NCBI GenBank assembly: GCA_963775875.1
Contig: CAVZKP010000001.1
Span: forward strand, 1 to 64,000
DNA: 64,000 bases
Reading direction: 5' to 3'
Source of the DNA: AP-15 sp963775875
Lineage (GTDB): Bacteria > Pseudomonadota > Alphaproteobacteria > ATCC43930 > CGMCC-115725
The notes beneath the pieces are model-generated. The model worked only from the letters and a program-made list of their open reading frames with translations, did not search any database and was not told the DNA's origin. Position 1 is the stretch's first letter. Every line of letters begins with the position of its first letter. Both the position numbers and the translations under genes were made by a program. Below, in pieces: positions 34,652-43,245 of this stretch.

Positions 34652-35554
34652 CTAATCAGGCCATCGCCGATGCACCCAGAGCCACTGCTCGGGGCGATCG
34701 CGAATCCACGCCTCCAAGATGGCGTTGACCCGGGCGGTCAGCGCCGCGACATCGGCCTGCGGGTTGCCGCTGCGCACCAATGGCAAGGGTGGAAACACGG
34801 TGAGCCGGAAATGCGCGCCCTCCAGCCGCTCGACCCGGGCGGGCAGCACATCGCAATCGAAACGCAGGGCGAGCAGCGCCAAGGCCGGGGCGGTCATCGC
34901 CGGCCGGCCAAAAAACGGCACCGCGATCCCGTCATTGAGCTTCTGGTCGGCGAGCAAGGTCAGATGCTCGCCGCGGTAGAGCGCGGCAAAGGCGCGCCGC
35001 GCCGCGGCCGCGCCCTTGGGGATGTACTCGCCGCGGTCGCCGCGAAACCGCGCGATCAGCCGGTCGACCAGCGGGTTGTTGGCGGCGCGATAGATTTGGG
35101 TGACGCGGGCCCCGTACTGGGCCGCGGCCAGCGCGGCGATCTCCCAATTGGCGATATGGCCGGAAAAGATGATCATCCGCCGCCCGCCCGCCACCGCCCG
35201 GTCCAAGTACTCGACGCCGCGGGTCTCGACCCGACCATCCGGCGCGAACACCCGAATCTCGCGCAGATGCGGGTATTCAGCCGCGACCCGCCCGAGATTG
35301 TCCCACATGCCGATGATTATCTGTTCGACCGCGGCGTCGCCAAGTTCGGGAAGGGCGCGGCGCAGATTGATGCGGGCGCGCTTTGAAATCCCGAGATGAG
35401 GGCCCAGACGCCGCCCGATCGCCGCGCCGAGGGCCGAAGCCCGATCGATCGGTAATAACCCGAGAGCGCCGAACGCGAGCGCCGCCCCCCCGGCTTCCAG
35501 CCGATGGGAAAGCCGCGGCGTCTCAGCGCGGGTCTCGGTCCGGATCGCGTCCAT
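34652..35554 (-). CDS. Lipid A biosynthesis lauroyl/myristoyl-type acyltransferase
   Basis: This 300-residue LpxL/HtrB family enzyme starts MDAIRTETRAETPR. After one hydrophobic segment (AALAFGALGLLPI) it has the acyltransferase HX4E motif in IIFSGHIANWEIAALAA. Further family blocks are YRAANNPLVDRLI, RGEHLTLLADQK and PARVERLEGAHFRL. It adds a secondary acyl chain to Kdo2-lipid IVA at the inner membrane. Its start overlaps the 3' end of lpxK by 32 bp, and it closes the msbA-DUF374-waaA-lpxK-lpxL run. Confidence 0.9.
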   Translation of the reverse strand: MDAIRTETRAETPRLSHRLEAGGAALAFGALGLLPIDRASALGAAIGRRLGPHLGISKRARINLRRALPELGDAAVEQIIIGMWDNLGRVAAEYPHLREIRVFAPDGRVETRGVEYLDRAVAGGRRMIIFSGHIANWEIAALAAAQYGARVTQIYRAANNPLVDRLIARFRGDRGEYIPKGAAAARRAFAALYRGEHLTLLADQKLNDGIAVPFFGRPAMTAPALALLALRFDCDVLPARVERLEGAHFRLTVFPPLPLVRSGNPQADVAALTARVNAILEAWIRDRPEQWLWVHRRWPD

Positions 35555-36549
35555 CGTCGCCGGCCGATAGCACGACTGGGGCAAGGAGCCCAGCCAATGC
35601 CGCGGTATCGGGCCAGTGGATCTCGACCTCGACCACCTCGATGCCGCAGCGCGCCGCGGGCGGCAGCCGCACATAATCCTTTGCTGTCGTCGCCAGGCGG
35701 GCGTTGCTGCGGCCGGCCTCACGGCGCAGCGCGGCGATCTCTGCGGCGCGGTAGGGATGATGGTCGGGAAAGCCGCGGGTGCCGACGAGTTCGGCGCCGA
35801 GCCCGTGCATGGTCGCAAAAAATTTCTCCGGCCGCCCGATCCCGGCAAAAGCGAAGACCCGGCTGCCGGCGAACCGGTTGCCGCCAACAGGCGTCAGCAC
35901 CGCGGGCACGACCGGCCGTCCGGTGTCGATGCCGATCAAAGGGGCCGGGACCGGCTCGCCATCGACGGCGATCAGCACGATCCCGTCGGCGCGGCCGAGA
36001 CCACGCTTCAGGCTCTCGCGCAACGGGCCGGCCGGCATCACCCGCCGGTTGCCAAAGCCATAGGCGGCGTCGACGACGATCAGCGCCAGGGCTGGGGCGA
36101 CGGTGGGGTTCTGAAACCCGTCATCGAGCAGGACCGCCTCGGCCCCGGCTGCGACCGCAGCGGCGACGCCCGCGGCGCGGTCGCGCGCGATCCAGCACGG
36201 CGCGCGTGCGGCGAGGAGCAATGCCTCGTCGCCGACCGCCGTGAAATCGTGGCGGGCCGGATCGACGCGCAGCGGCCCGGCGAGCCGGCCGCCATAGCCG
36301 CGCGTCACCACATGGACCGCGACGCCACGGGCGCCGAAGCCAGGCGGCAAGCGCCAGCGCGACCGGGGTCTTGCCGGGGCCGCCAGCGACAAGATTGCCG
36401 ACGCAGATCACCGGCAGCGGCGCATGATAGGGCCGCGCCAAGATACGGCGCAGCCGCCCGGCAACATCCCAGGCAGCCCCGATCGGCCGCAGCAAAGCGG
36501 CGGCGAGCCCCGGTTCCGTCCCCCAGAAACCGGGGGCGGCGCGCATCAT
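35523..36549 (-). CDS. lpxK: Tetraacyldisaccharide 4'-kinase, with a +1 frameshift
   Basis: LpxK phosphorylates the 4' position of the lipid A precursor. The start MMRAAPGFWGTEPGLAAALL overlaps the waaA stop (ATGA). The P-loop is VGNLVAGGPGKTPVALALAA (quoted in part). Near 36348 the frame breaks. Removing one G from cttcggcgccc on the coding strand gives WLRARGVAVHVVTRGYGG, and the rest continues DGFQNPTVAP, FAFAGIGRPEKFF and TTAKDYVRL to 35523. The repaired length is 341 residues, normal for LpxK. An essential gene in most LPS-making bacteria, so an assembly error is the favoured reason for the break. Confidence 0.92.
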
Positions 36550-37889
36550 GCCCGCAGCGAAAGCGACGCCCCGGTCCGGCTTTCGATCGGAGCGCTCGCC
36601 GCGGGCCCGCCTCGGACCGGTGCGAGCCGGTCGAGCCAGGGGCCGAGACGGGCGAGGACGGCATCGAGAATGCCCTGGCCGGCGGCAGCGGCGCGCACGC
36701 CGGCGGCGCAGCGCGCGGCGCGCAGCCGCCGGTCGGCGAGGAGAGCCGCCACCGCCCGGGCCAGTTCGCCGGCGCCGGTCACGGTCTGCGCCGCCCCGAC
36801 CGCCGCCAGCGCCGAGGCCATCCCGGCGCAATTGCTCATATCCGGCCCGTGCAGTATGGCGCAGTCGAGACGGGCCGCCTCGAACGGATTGTGGCCGCCG
36901 TTTCGGCTCAGCGAGCCGCCGATAAAGGCAATTCCGGCGAGGCTGTAAAACAGGCCGAGTTCGCCGATCGTGTCGGCGAGGTAGATTTCGATTTCGCTGG
37001 CCACCGGATCGTCGTTGCTGCGCCGGGCGACTCTCAGTCCCCGCCCGGCGAGCATCGCGGCAACGGCGTCGCCGCGCGCGGGGTGGCGGGGGACGATGAT
37101 CGTCAACAATCCGCTATGTTCGGCCGCGAGGCGGTGATGGACCGCGGCGGCGATCGCCTCTTCGCCCTCATGGGTGCTGGCCGCGAGCCACAGCGGGCGC
37201 GAACCGATCTGCCGGCGCAGGCGCCACAGTTGCGCCTGATCGACCGGCAGGGTGGCGCCGGCAGCCTTGAGGTCGCCGATTGCGGCGACATCGCGGGCGC
37301 CGAGCCGGCGAAGCCGCTCCGCCTGGTCGGCATCCTGCGCCAGGCATTGCGCGAACGCGCCGAGCATTGGGCCGATCAGCCCGGGCCAGCGACGCCATCG
37401 CCGATACGAGCGCGCCGACAGCCGGCCATTGACCAGCAGCATCGGAATGCCGCGCGCATGGGTCGCCAAAACCAGGTTCGGCCACAGTTCGGATTCGACC
37501 CAGAGCGCCAGATCCGGCTGCCAGTGATCGAGAAACCGTCCGATCCAGCCGGGCAGATCGACCGGAACGAATTGATGGCGCGCCCGCGGCGGCAGCCGCT
37601 TTTCGAGCAGCCGGGCCGAGGCGACGGTGCCGGTGGTGAGGAGGATTTCGAGCGTTGGCCGGGTATCGACCAACCGCTCGATCAGCCGCAGCATCGCTGT
37701 CGCCTCGCCGACGCTGGCGGCGTGGATCCACAACAGCGGCCCCGGCGGACGGGCGCCGCAGGCAAAGCCCTGGCGTTCGCGCAGGCGCCGGCCGTCCTCC
37801 TTGCCGCGCTGCCGCCGCCGCTGCAGGTAGAGCAGCACCAGCGGCGTCAGCGGCCGGGTCAGCGCGCGATAGACAAGCGGTAGCGTCAA
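36546..37889 (-). CDS. waaA: 3-deoxy-D-manno-octulosonic acid (Kdo) transferase
   Basis: WaaA/KdtA adds Kdo from CMP-Kdo to lipid IVA at the cytoplasmic face. The 447-residue GT30 protein starts with TTG at 37889 in a TTGA overlap with the acyltransferase stop. Visible motifs are HAASVGEATAMLRLIERL, WVESELWPNLVLAT, VNGRLSARSYRRW and IGGSLSRNGGHNPFEAARLD (donor-binding region). One N-terminal hydrophobic helix anchors it. Length is a little above the usual 420-430. Confidence 0.95.
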   Translation of the reverse strand: MTLPLVYRALTRPLTPLVLLYLQRRRQRGKEDGRRLRERQGFACGARPPGPLLWIHAASVGEATAMLRLIERLVDTRPTLEILLTTGTVASARLLEKRLPPRARHQFVPVDLPGWIGRFLDHWQPDLALWVESELWPNLVLATHARGIPMLLVNGRLSARSYRRWRRWPGLIGPMLGAFAQCLAQDADQAERLRRLGARDVAAIGDLKAAGATLPVDQAQLWRLRRQIGSRPLWLAASTHEGEEAIAAAVHHRLAAEHSGLLTIIVPRHPARGDAVAAMLAGRGLRVARRSNDDPVASEIEIYLADTIGELGLFYSLAGIAFIGGSLSRNGGHNPFEAARLDCAILHGPDMSNCAGMASALAAVGAAQTVTGAGELARAVAALLADRRLRAARCAAGVRAAAAGQGILDAVLARLGPWLDRLAPVRGGPAASAPIESRTGASLSLRA

Positions 37890-38671
37890 GGGGCGGGCGC
37901 CGTTCGGGACATCGGTTCCGAAGATGATAGGGGCGGGACGCCGGCAACATTCCCGCCATCCGGTTGCGCCGCCATTGTGGTCAAGATCGGCGGTGGCGGG
38001 GCGGGATGCCCCAGGCGGCGGTCGGCTTCGCCGACCATCTCGGCCATGCGCATCTCGATCCGGCGGCGGCAGCGTTCGAGCCCGAGCTCATCCGTCTCGG
38101 CGTCGATCTCGATCGGCTCGCCCCACAGAAAAATGCCGCGGCCGAATGGCAGAGCGACATGGAAGCTGTCCCAGCTGGCGAGCATGCGCCGGCGGCTGGT
38201 GGCGTAGGTAATCGGTACGATCGGCGCCTGGGCCAGCCTCGCGGCGTTGACGATGCCGATGCTGACGCTCATCGCCGGGCCGCGCGGCCCGTCCGGAGTG
38301 ATTGCCACGCAGTCTCCTTCCCGCAATTTTTTCAGCATGTTGCGTAACGCCGCCGACCCGCCGCGGCGGGTCGATCCGGTGATCGCCTGAATTCCGAAAT
38401 ACGACACGGCGTCGGCGATGATCCGGCCGTCGCGGTGCGCTGAGATCAGCATATGCATCGGCGCCATGCGCTGCCACGCCATCGGGATCATCAGCATCCG
38501 CCCGTGCCAGAACGCGCCGATGAAGGGCCGGCCCTCGGCGGTCAGCCGGCGCGGCGCCTCGCCACCCTCGACGGTCCACCGGTTGGTGCGATAGACGAAA
38601 CGGATATAACAATGGATCGCCCAGCACGCGGTGTGCCGCAGCCAGGCGTTGCGCAGCAGGCGGCGCCACAT
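37886..38671 (-). CDS. Lysophospholipid acyltransferase family protein (DUF374)
   Basis: The protein has 261 residues from MWRRLLRNAWLRHTACW at 38671. An in-frame TTG at 38692 is an alternative start with no better ribosome site. Motifs of the DUF374 acyltransferases are present: GAFWHGRMLMIPMAWQ, ISAHRDGRIIADAVSYFGI, TGSTRRGGSAALR and AITPDGPRGPAMSV. Such proteins sit between msbA and waaA in alphaproteobacteria and probably transfer an acyl chain in lipid A or phospholipid metabolism; the exact substrate is not established. The C-terminal 40 residues are Pro/Ser-rich. Confidence 0.88.
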   Translation of the reverse strand: MWRRLLRNAWLRHTACWAIHCYIRFVYRTNRWTVEGGEAPRRLTAEGRPFIGAFWHGRMLMIPMAWQRMAPMHMLISAHRDGRIIADAVSYFGIQAITGSTRRGGSAALRNMLKKLREGDCVAITPDGPRGPAMSVSIGIVNAARLAQAPIVPITYATSRRRMLASWDSFHVALPFGRGIFLWGEPIEIDAETDELGLERCRRRIEMRMAEMVGEADRRLGHPAPPPPILTTMAAQPDGGNVAGVPPLSSSEPMSRTAPAP

Positions 38672-38705
38672 GCCGGGAATGGCGAAGCGCAAGGCCGCGC
38701 CGCGA

Positions 38706-40502
38706 TTATGCCGGGGCCGGGGCGACGAGGTCGCGCTCATCGGCGAACTGCATCGCATAGAGCCGCGCATAAACGCCATCGCGGGCGAGCAGTTCGGCAT
38801 GCCGGCCACTCTCGACGATACGCCCGCGATCGACGACGCAGATCAGATCGGCGCCCTGCACTGTCGATAGCCGATGGGCAATCACCAGGGTCGTGCGCCC
38901 GCGAATGAGCGTGCGCAAGGCCGCCTGCACCTGGCGCTCGGACTCGCTGTCGAGGGCCGAGGTTGCCTCGTCGAGCAGCAGAATCGGCGCGTCCTTCAGC
39001 ATTGCCCGGGCGATCGCCAGTCGCTGGCGCTGGCCGCCGGAGAGGCGCACGCCGTGTTCGCCGACCTGGGTGTCGTAGCCGTTCGGCAGCCCGCGGATGA
39101 ACTCGTCGGCCCCGGCCGCGCGCGCCGCCGCCTCGATATCCGCCGCCGGGGCGCCGAACCGGCCATAGGCGATGTTGGCGCGCAGGGTGTCGTCGAACAG
39201 GGTGACCTCCTGGGCGACCAGGGCGACCGCGCCGCGCAGCGATTCGAGCGTCACCTCGCGCACATCCTGGCCGTCGATCGCGATGCTGCCTTCCTCGACA
39301 TCGAAAAAGCGTGGAATGAGGTTGAGGATGGTCGATTTGCCGGCCCCCGACGCGCCGACCAGCGCCACGGTGCGCCCCGCCGGGACGGTCAGCGAGACGC
39401 CGTCGAGAGCGACCGCGCCGGGGGCGTAGCCGAAACGGACCTGGTCGAAGCGGATTTCGCCGCCGCCGACGTCCAGCGCCCGGGCTCCCGGCATGTCGCG
39501 GATGGTCGGCTCGACGTCCAGCACCTGAAAGATCCGGTGCGCCGCGGCCAGGCCCTCCTGCAGCGATGCGTTCAGATTGGCCAGGCTCTTCAGCGGCTGA
39601 TAGGCGAGCAGCAGCGCGGTGATGAACGAAAAGAACGCGCCGGGGGTTCGCGCCTCGGTGATAACCTGATGGCCGCCATAGAGGATGACGATGGCGATCG
39701 CCGCTCCGCCCAAAGTCTCCATCATCGGCGAGGCCCGCGACCTCGTGCGCGTCGCCCGGTCGATCAGCGCGAACAGCCGCTCGAACAGACCGGCAGCGCG
39801 CCGCTCCTCGTAAGCCTCCATGCCGTAGGCCTTGACCAGGCGGGCGCCCTGAAAGGTCTGGCTGAGCAATGTCGTCAACTGGCCGATCTCGGCCTGGGTA
39901 TTGGCCGACACCCGGCGCATGCGGCGGCCGATGCCGACGATCGGATGGATCGCCACCGGGAAGATGAAAAACGCGACCAATGCCAGGAGCCAGTCCTGGT
40001 AGAACATGACCCCGACCAGGAAGACCACGGTCAGCGCGTCCTTGCCGATGCCGCCGAGAACATTTGCCGCCGCGCTGCGCAGCAACGCCGCGTCGCTGGT
40101 GAACCGTGAGATCAGGGTGCCGCTCGGATGGGCGTGGAAATAGGCGAGATCGGCCCGCATCAGCCGGGTGAACAGTGCGATCTGCACATCGGCAATGACG
40201 CGCTGGCCGACGCGGTTCATTAGCACCGCCTGTCCGAAATCTGCGAGCCCCTTGACGATGGCGATCGCGAGCGCGCCGCCGGCGATCAGCAGCAATAGCG
40301 AGCCATCGCGCCCGACAAAGATGCGGTCGAGCACCGGCTCCATCAGCCAGGCGCGCAGGGCCGTACTGCCCGCCGCCGCACCCATCAGCAGCAGCGCGAG
40401 GGCAATGCGCGGCGCGTGCGGGCGCATGAAGTCGCGCACCAGGCGCCACACCAGCGCAGCCGTGCGCGCGCTCTCTTCGAGGATCGGCGGTTTGTCGAAC
40501 AT
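38706..40502 (-). CDS. msbA: Lipid A export ABC transporter MsbA-type
   Basis: A 598-residue half-transporter that flips lipid A across the inner membrane. Six transmembrane helices occupy about residues 30-310. The ATPase domain has Walker A VGASGAGKST, Q-loop VAQEVTLFD, signature VRLSGGQRQRLAIARAM, Walker B ILLLDEATSALD and H-loop VIAHRLSTVQ. Placement directly upstream of DUF374, waaA, lpxK and lpxL supports the lipid A role over a general multidrug transporter. Confidence 0.93.
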   Translation of the reverse strand: MFDKPPILEESARTAALVWRLVRDFMRPHAPRIALALLLMGAAAGSTALRAWLMEPVLDRIFVGRDGSLLLLIAGGALAIAIVKGLADFGQAVLMNRVGQRVIADVQIALFTRLMRADLAYFHAHPSGTLISRFTSDAALLRSAAANVLGGIGKDALTVVFLVGVMFYQDWLLALVAFFIFPVAIHPIVGIGRRMRRVSANTQAEIGQLTTLLSQTFQGARLVKAYGMEAYEERRAAGLFERLFALIDRATRTRSRASPMMETLGGAAIAIVILYGGHQVITEARTPGAFFSFITALLLAYQPLKSLANLNASLQEGLAAAHRIFQVLDVEPTIRDMPGARALDVGGGEIRFDQVRFGYAPGAVALDGVSLTVPAGRTVALVGASGAGKSTILNLIPRFFDVEEGSIAIDGQDVREVTLESLRGAVALVAQEVTLFDDTLRANIAYGRFGAPAADIEAAARAAGADEFIRGLPNGYDTQVGEHGVRLSGGQRQRLAIARAMLKDAPILLLDEATSALDSESERQVQAALRTLIRGRTTLVIAHRLSTVQGADLICVVDRGRIVESGRHAELLARDGVYARLYAMQFADERDLVAPAPA

Positions 40503-40596
40503 GAGTCCCCGCCGGCAGTGTTAAAGGCGAGGACCCGCCTTGGCAAGGGCGGCTGCGTCCGGCAGAGCCCGCCCACCGCGCCGCCGCGCCACGATC

Positions 40597-41661
40597 TTAT
40601 GCCGGGTAGGAGACGAAGCACTTCTCCGAGGCAAAGATGTGGGTCTCGACGTAATCGTGCACGACCGGACGGCGGTCGAGCGTTTCCATCGCGCCCATCA
40701 GCGCGCACCAGTTCAGCATCTCATGCTGGCCGGCCTGCTCCATCGCCTTCAGCGGCCGTTGGCGCCAGGCGCCGTAGTCGCGTTCCGACAACGCGTTGAA
40801 CAGCAGCCGGTCGGCCTTGTGGTCTGGCCACAGATAGCCGTTGGTCGGCGACAGGAAGCAGTGCGACCAGCTCGACGAGGCGATCAGCGCCACCCGCCAC
40901 GGCGATTGGGCCAGGGTCTCGGCCACCGCCTTACCGACCTCCATGCAGCGCCACGGGTGCGGCGAGGGCGGATCGGCCGGGATCGCCGGATCGCGAGGCG
41001 GCATGAACAACGCCGCGGTGCCACCCTTGGCGTGCAGCAGATTGCTGCCGTAGCAATTGATCGCAAACGGCACCACCGGATAGGGGAACCCCTGCCGGTC
41101 CCAGTCGAGATAGAGGAAGGTATTGGTGAAGGCGTGCGCCAACGGGTGGTGCAACGGCTTATAGGCGTAGGCCATGTCGACGCCGCGCTCGATCAGCCCG
41201 GTAGCGAGGAATTTGGCCATCTCGCGATGACCGTGCAGTTTGAGCGCCCAATCGCCCGGCTCGTTCCAGCGGTTGGGCCGGCCGCCATTGGCGGTCTTCC
41301 ACGGCGTCGTGGCGAAATCGTCATCATAGCCGAGGACGCAGAAAGCCGGAATGATGTCCTCGCGGAAATTCTCATACTGGTCGTCGCCCCAGACCAGCAC
41401 GACATCCGGGTTGAAATCATCGAGCGCCTTGCGCACCGTGCGGAAATCGTCGGCCATCCGCGCGCCGTAGCGCTGCGCCGAAGAATAGCCCTCGTCATTG
41501 CCGAGCTCGGCGACCAGTTCGGCCGGCCAATTCGCCGGGTTCTTGTAATGGTCCGGCACGTTGGGCGCGGTCAGCAGCCGGTGGAACAGCGACGGCAACT
41601 GCTCGTCCGGCGCCGTCAACCCCGGGTAATGCGTACAGCCAAGTCCCAGAATCTCGCCCAT
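40597..41661 (-). CDS. Class III extradiol ring-cleavage dioxygenase-like protein
   Basis: The 354-residue product starts MGEILGLGCTHYPGLTAPDE with GGAGCAGGGAC upstream. LigB-superfamily features include the early His in LGCTHYPG, the acidic VVLVWGDDQYENF and VALIASSSWSHCFLSP. These enzymes use Fe(II) to open catechols or gallate-like rings. No ring-hydroxylase or downstream catabolic enzymes are adjacent; the neighbours are msbA and pmbA. The substrate is unknown, and a role in ubiquinone or other aromatic turnover is only suggested by ubiD and ubiA a few genes upstream. Confidence 0.8.
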   Translation of the reverse strand: MGEILGLGCTHYPGLTAPDEQLPSLFHRLLTAPNVPDHYKNPANWPAELVAELGNDEGYSSAQRYGARMADDFRTVRKALDDFNPDVVLVWGDDQYENFREDIIPAFCVLGYDDDFATTPWKTANGGRPNRWNEPGDWALKLHGHREMAKFLATGLIERGVDMAYAYKPLHHPLAHAFTNTFLYLDWDRQGFPYPVVPFAINCYGSNLLHAKGGTAALFMPPRDPAIPADPPSPHPWRCMEVGKAVAETLAQSPWRVALIASSSWSHCFLSPTNGYLWPDHKADRLLFNALSERDYGAWRQRPLKAMEQAGQHEMLNWCALMGAMETLDRRPVVHDYVETHIFASEKCFVSYPA

Positions 41662-41881
41662 GTCCCTGCTCCTTTTCAAAGGGTACGGTGCGGAGCCCGC
41701 CGCCGTGCCGATGGCTGCCTCCATGCTATCGCATTTCGACCCGCTTGGCAGCCTACTAAGCGGGCTTAGATGTGAGCTTTCATTGGGCTGTCCATCCGGT
41801 CCGGACCGAGGAAGCTGAGGTTGCGAAGCTTCAGTGTCCAAGGGGGACCAGATGACCGTAGCACCCCGTGTATTGCGGCGG
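41662..41881. other. 220-bp gap between dioxygenase and pmbA
   Basis: No gene is evident. A short dyad GGTCCGGACC and an inverted GAAGCT/AGCTTC pair occur at about 41800-41830, too weak to call a terminator. The first 80 bases upstream of the dioxygenase presumably contain its promoter. Confidence 0.35.
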
Positions 41882-43234
41882 TCAGGCGCCGGCGACGGTC
41901 AGGTCGTCGATGCGCAGGGTTGGCGAGTCGGCGCCGGCCTTGAATTCGAGATCGTCGGCGGCGACGAGGCGGGCGAAGATCTCCTTCAGATTGCCGGCGA
42001 CCGTCATCTCGCTGACCGGAAAGACGATCTCGCCCTTGTCGATCCAGAACCCGGCCGCGCCCCGGCTGTAGTCGCCGGTGACCCCGTTGACGCCGAACCC
42101 CATCATCTCGGTCACGTAGAACCCGCTTTCAATGTCGGCGATCAGCGCCTGCGGGCTCAGCATGCCGGGTTCGATCCATACATTGGTGGCGGAAGGCGAG
42201 GGCGGCGAGGCGGTGCCGCGCGCGGCGTGACCGGTGGTCTTCAGCCCCAGCTGCCGGGCCGAGCGCAGATCGAGCAGCCAGGTCGTCAGCACCCCCCGGT
42301 CGACGATCGCGCGGCGATGGTTGGCGATGCCCTCGCCGTCGAACGGCTTCGAGCGCAGGCCGCGCTGGCGGTGCGGATCGTCGATAATGGTGATCGCCTC
42401 GGGGAAGATGCGCGCCCCGAGCCGGTCCTTGAGAAAGCTGGTGCCGCGAGCGATCGACGGTCCTGAGATGGCGCCCAGCAGATGCGAGATAAAGCTGCGC
42501 GCGACCCGCGGGTCGAACACCACCGGGCACCGGCAGGTCGGCATCTTGCGCGCGCCAAGGCGCTTGACCGCGCGCTCGCCGGCGCTCCGGCCGATCGCGG
42601 CCGGGTCGGCCAGATCGGCGGCAAAGACGGCGCTCGAATAGTCATAGTCGCGTTCCATGCCGGTGCCCTCGCCGCCGATGACGCTGGCGCTGACCCCGTG
42701 GCTCGAACCCCGGTAAGTGCCGGCGAAGCCGTTTGAGGCGACGAGTGCGATCTCCGAGCGGCCCCATCCGGCCTCGGCACCCTCGGAGTTGGTGACGCCT
42801 TTGACCGCGAGCGCGGCCTCCTCGGCGGCGCGCGCCCGTTCGATCAAGATCTCGGCGCTGGGCTCCTCAGGATCGAAGGTGTCGAGCGCGGGCCAGTCGC
42901 GGGCGATTTCGCCGGACTCGGCGATGCCGCAATAGGGATCCTCGGGAACGGTCTTGGCCATTGCCACGGCGCGCTCGACCAGTTCGCCCAGGGCATTCGC
43001 CGAGCGATCGCTCGACGATACGATCGCCTGCTGGCGGCCGATAAAGACCCGCAGGCCGAGATCCTGTCCCTCCGAGCGCTCGAGCTTTTCGGTCTTGCCG
43101 AGGCGGCGGCCATGCGACAGCGAGGCGCCCTCGAACAGCACCGCGTCGGCCGCGTCGGCGCCGGCGCGGCGGGCGCGCGCGATCAGATCGTGGAGGAGGT
43201 CGAGGGCCGGCGAATTTCGGCTGATGTCGTTCAT
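41882..43234 (-). CDS. pmbA: TldE/PmbA family metallopeptidase partner protein
   Basis: The 450-residue product starts MNDISRNSPALDLLHDLIAR. Family blocks include ARRAGADAADAVLFEGASL, KTEKLERSEGQDLGLRVFIG and GEGIANHRRAIVDRGVLTTW. The C-terminal part has MMGFGVNGVTGDYSRGAAGF and GEIVFPVSEMTVAGNLKEI. PmbA pairs with TldD to make a heterodimeric protease whose metal site lies in TldD; it matures peptides such as microcin B17 and handles toxin-antitoxin proteins in E. coli. tldD lies 11 kb away in this window. It is 11 bp downstream of ubiD. Confidence 0.94.
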   Translation of the reverse strand: MNDISRNSPALDLLHDLIARARRAGADAADAVLFEGASLSHGRRLGKTEKLERSEGQDLGLRVFIGRQQAIVSSSDRSANALGELVERAVAMAKTVPEDPYCGIAESGEIARDWPALDTFDPEEPSAEILIERARAAEEAALAVKGVTNSEGAEAGWGRSEIALVASNGFAGTYRGSSHGVSASVIGGEGTGMERDYDYSSAVFAADLADPAAIGRSAGERAVKRLGARKMPTCRCPVVFDPRVARSFISHLLGAISGPSIARGTSFLKDRLGARIFPEAITIIDDPHRQRGLRSKPFDGEGIANHRRAIVDRGVLTTWLLDLRSARQLGLKTTGHAARGTASPPSPSATNVWIEPGMLSPQALIADIESGFYVTEMMGFGVNGVTGDYSRGAAGFWIDKGEIVFPVSEMTVAGNLKEIFARLVAADDLEFKAGADSPTLRIDDLTVAGA

Positions 43235-43245
43235 CGGATCTCCGC

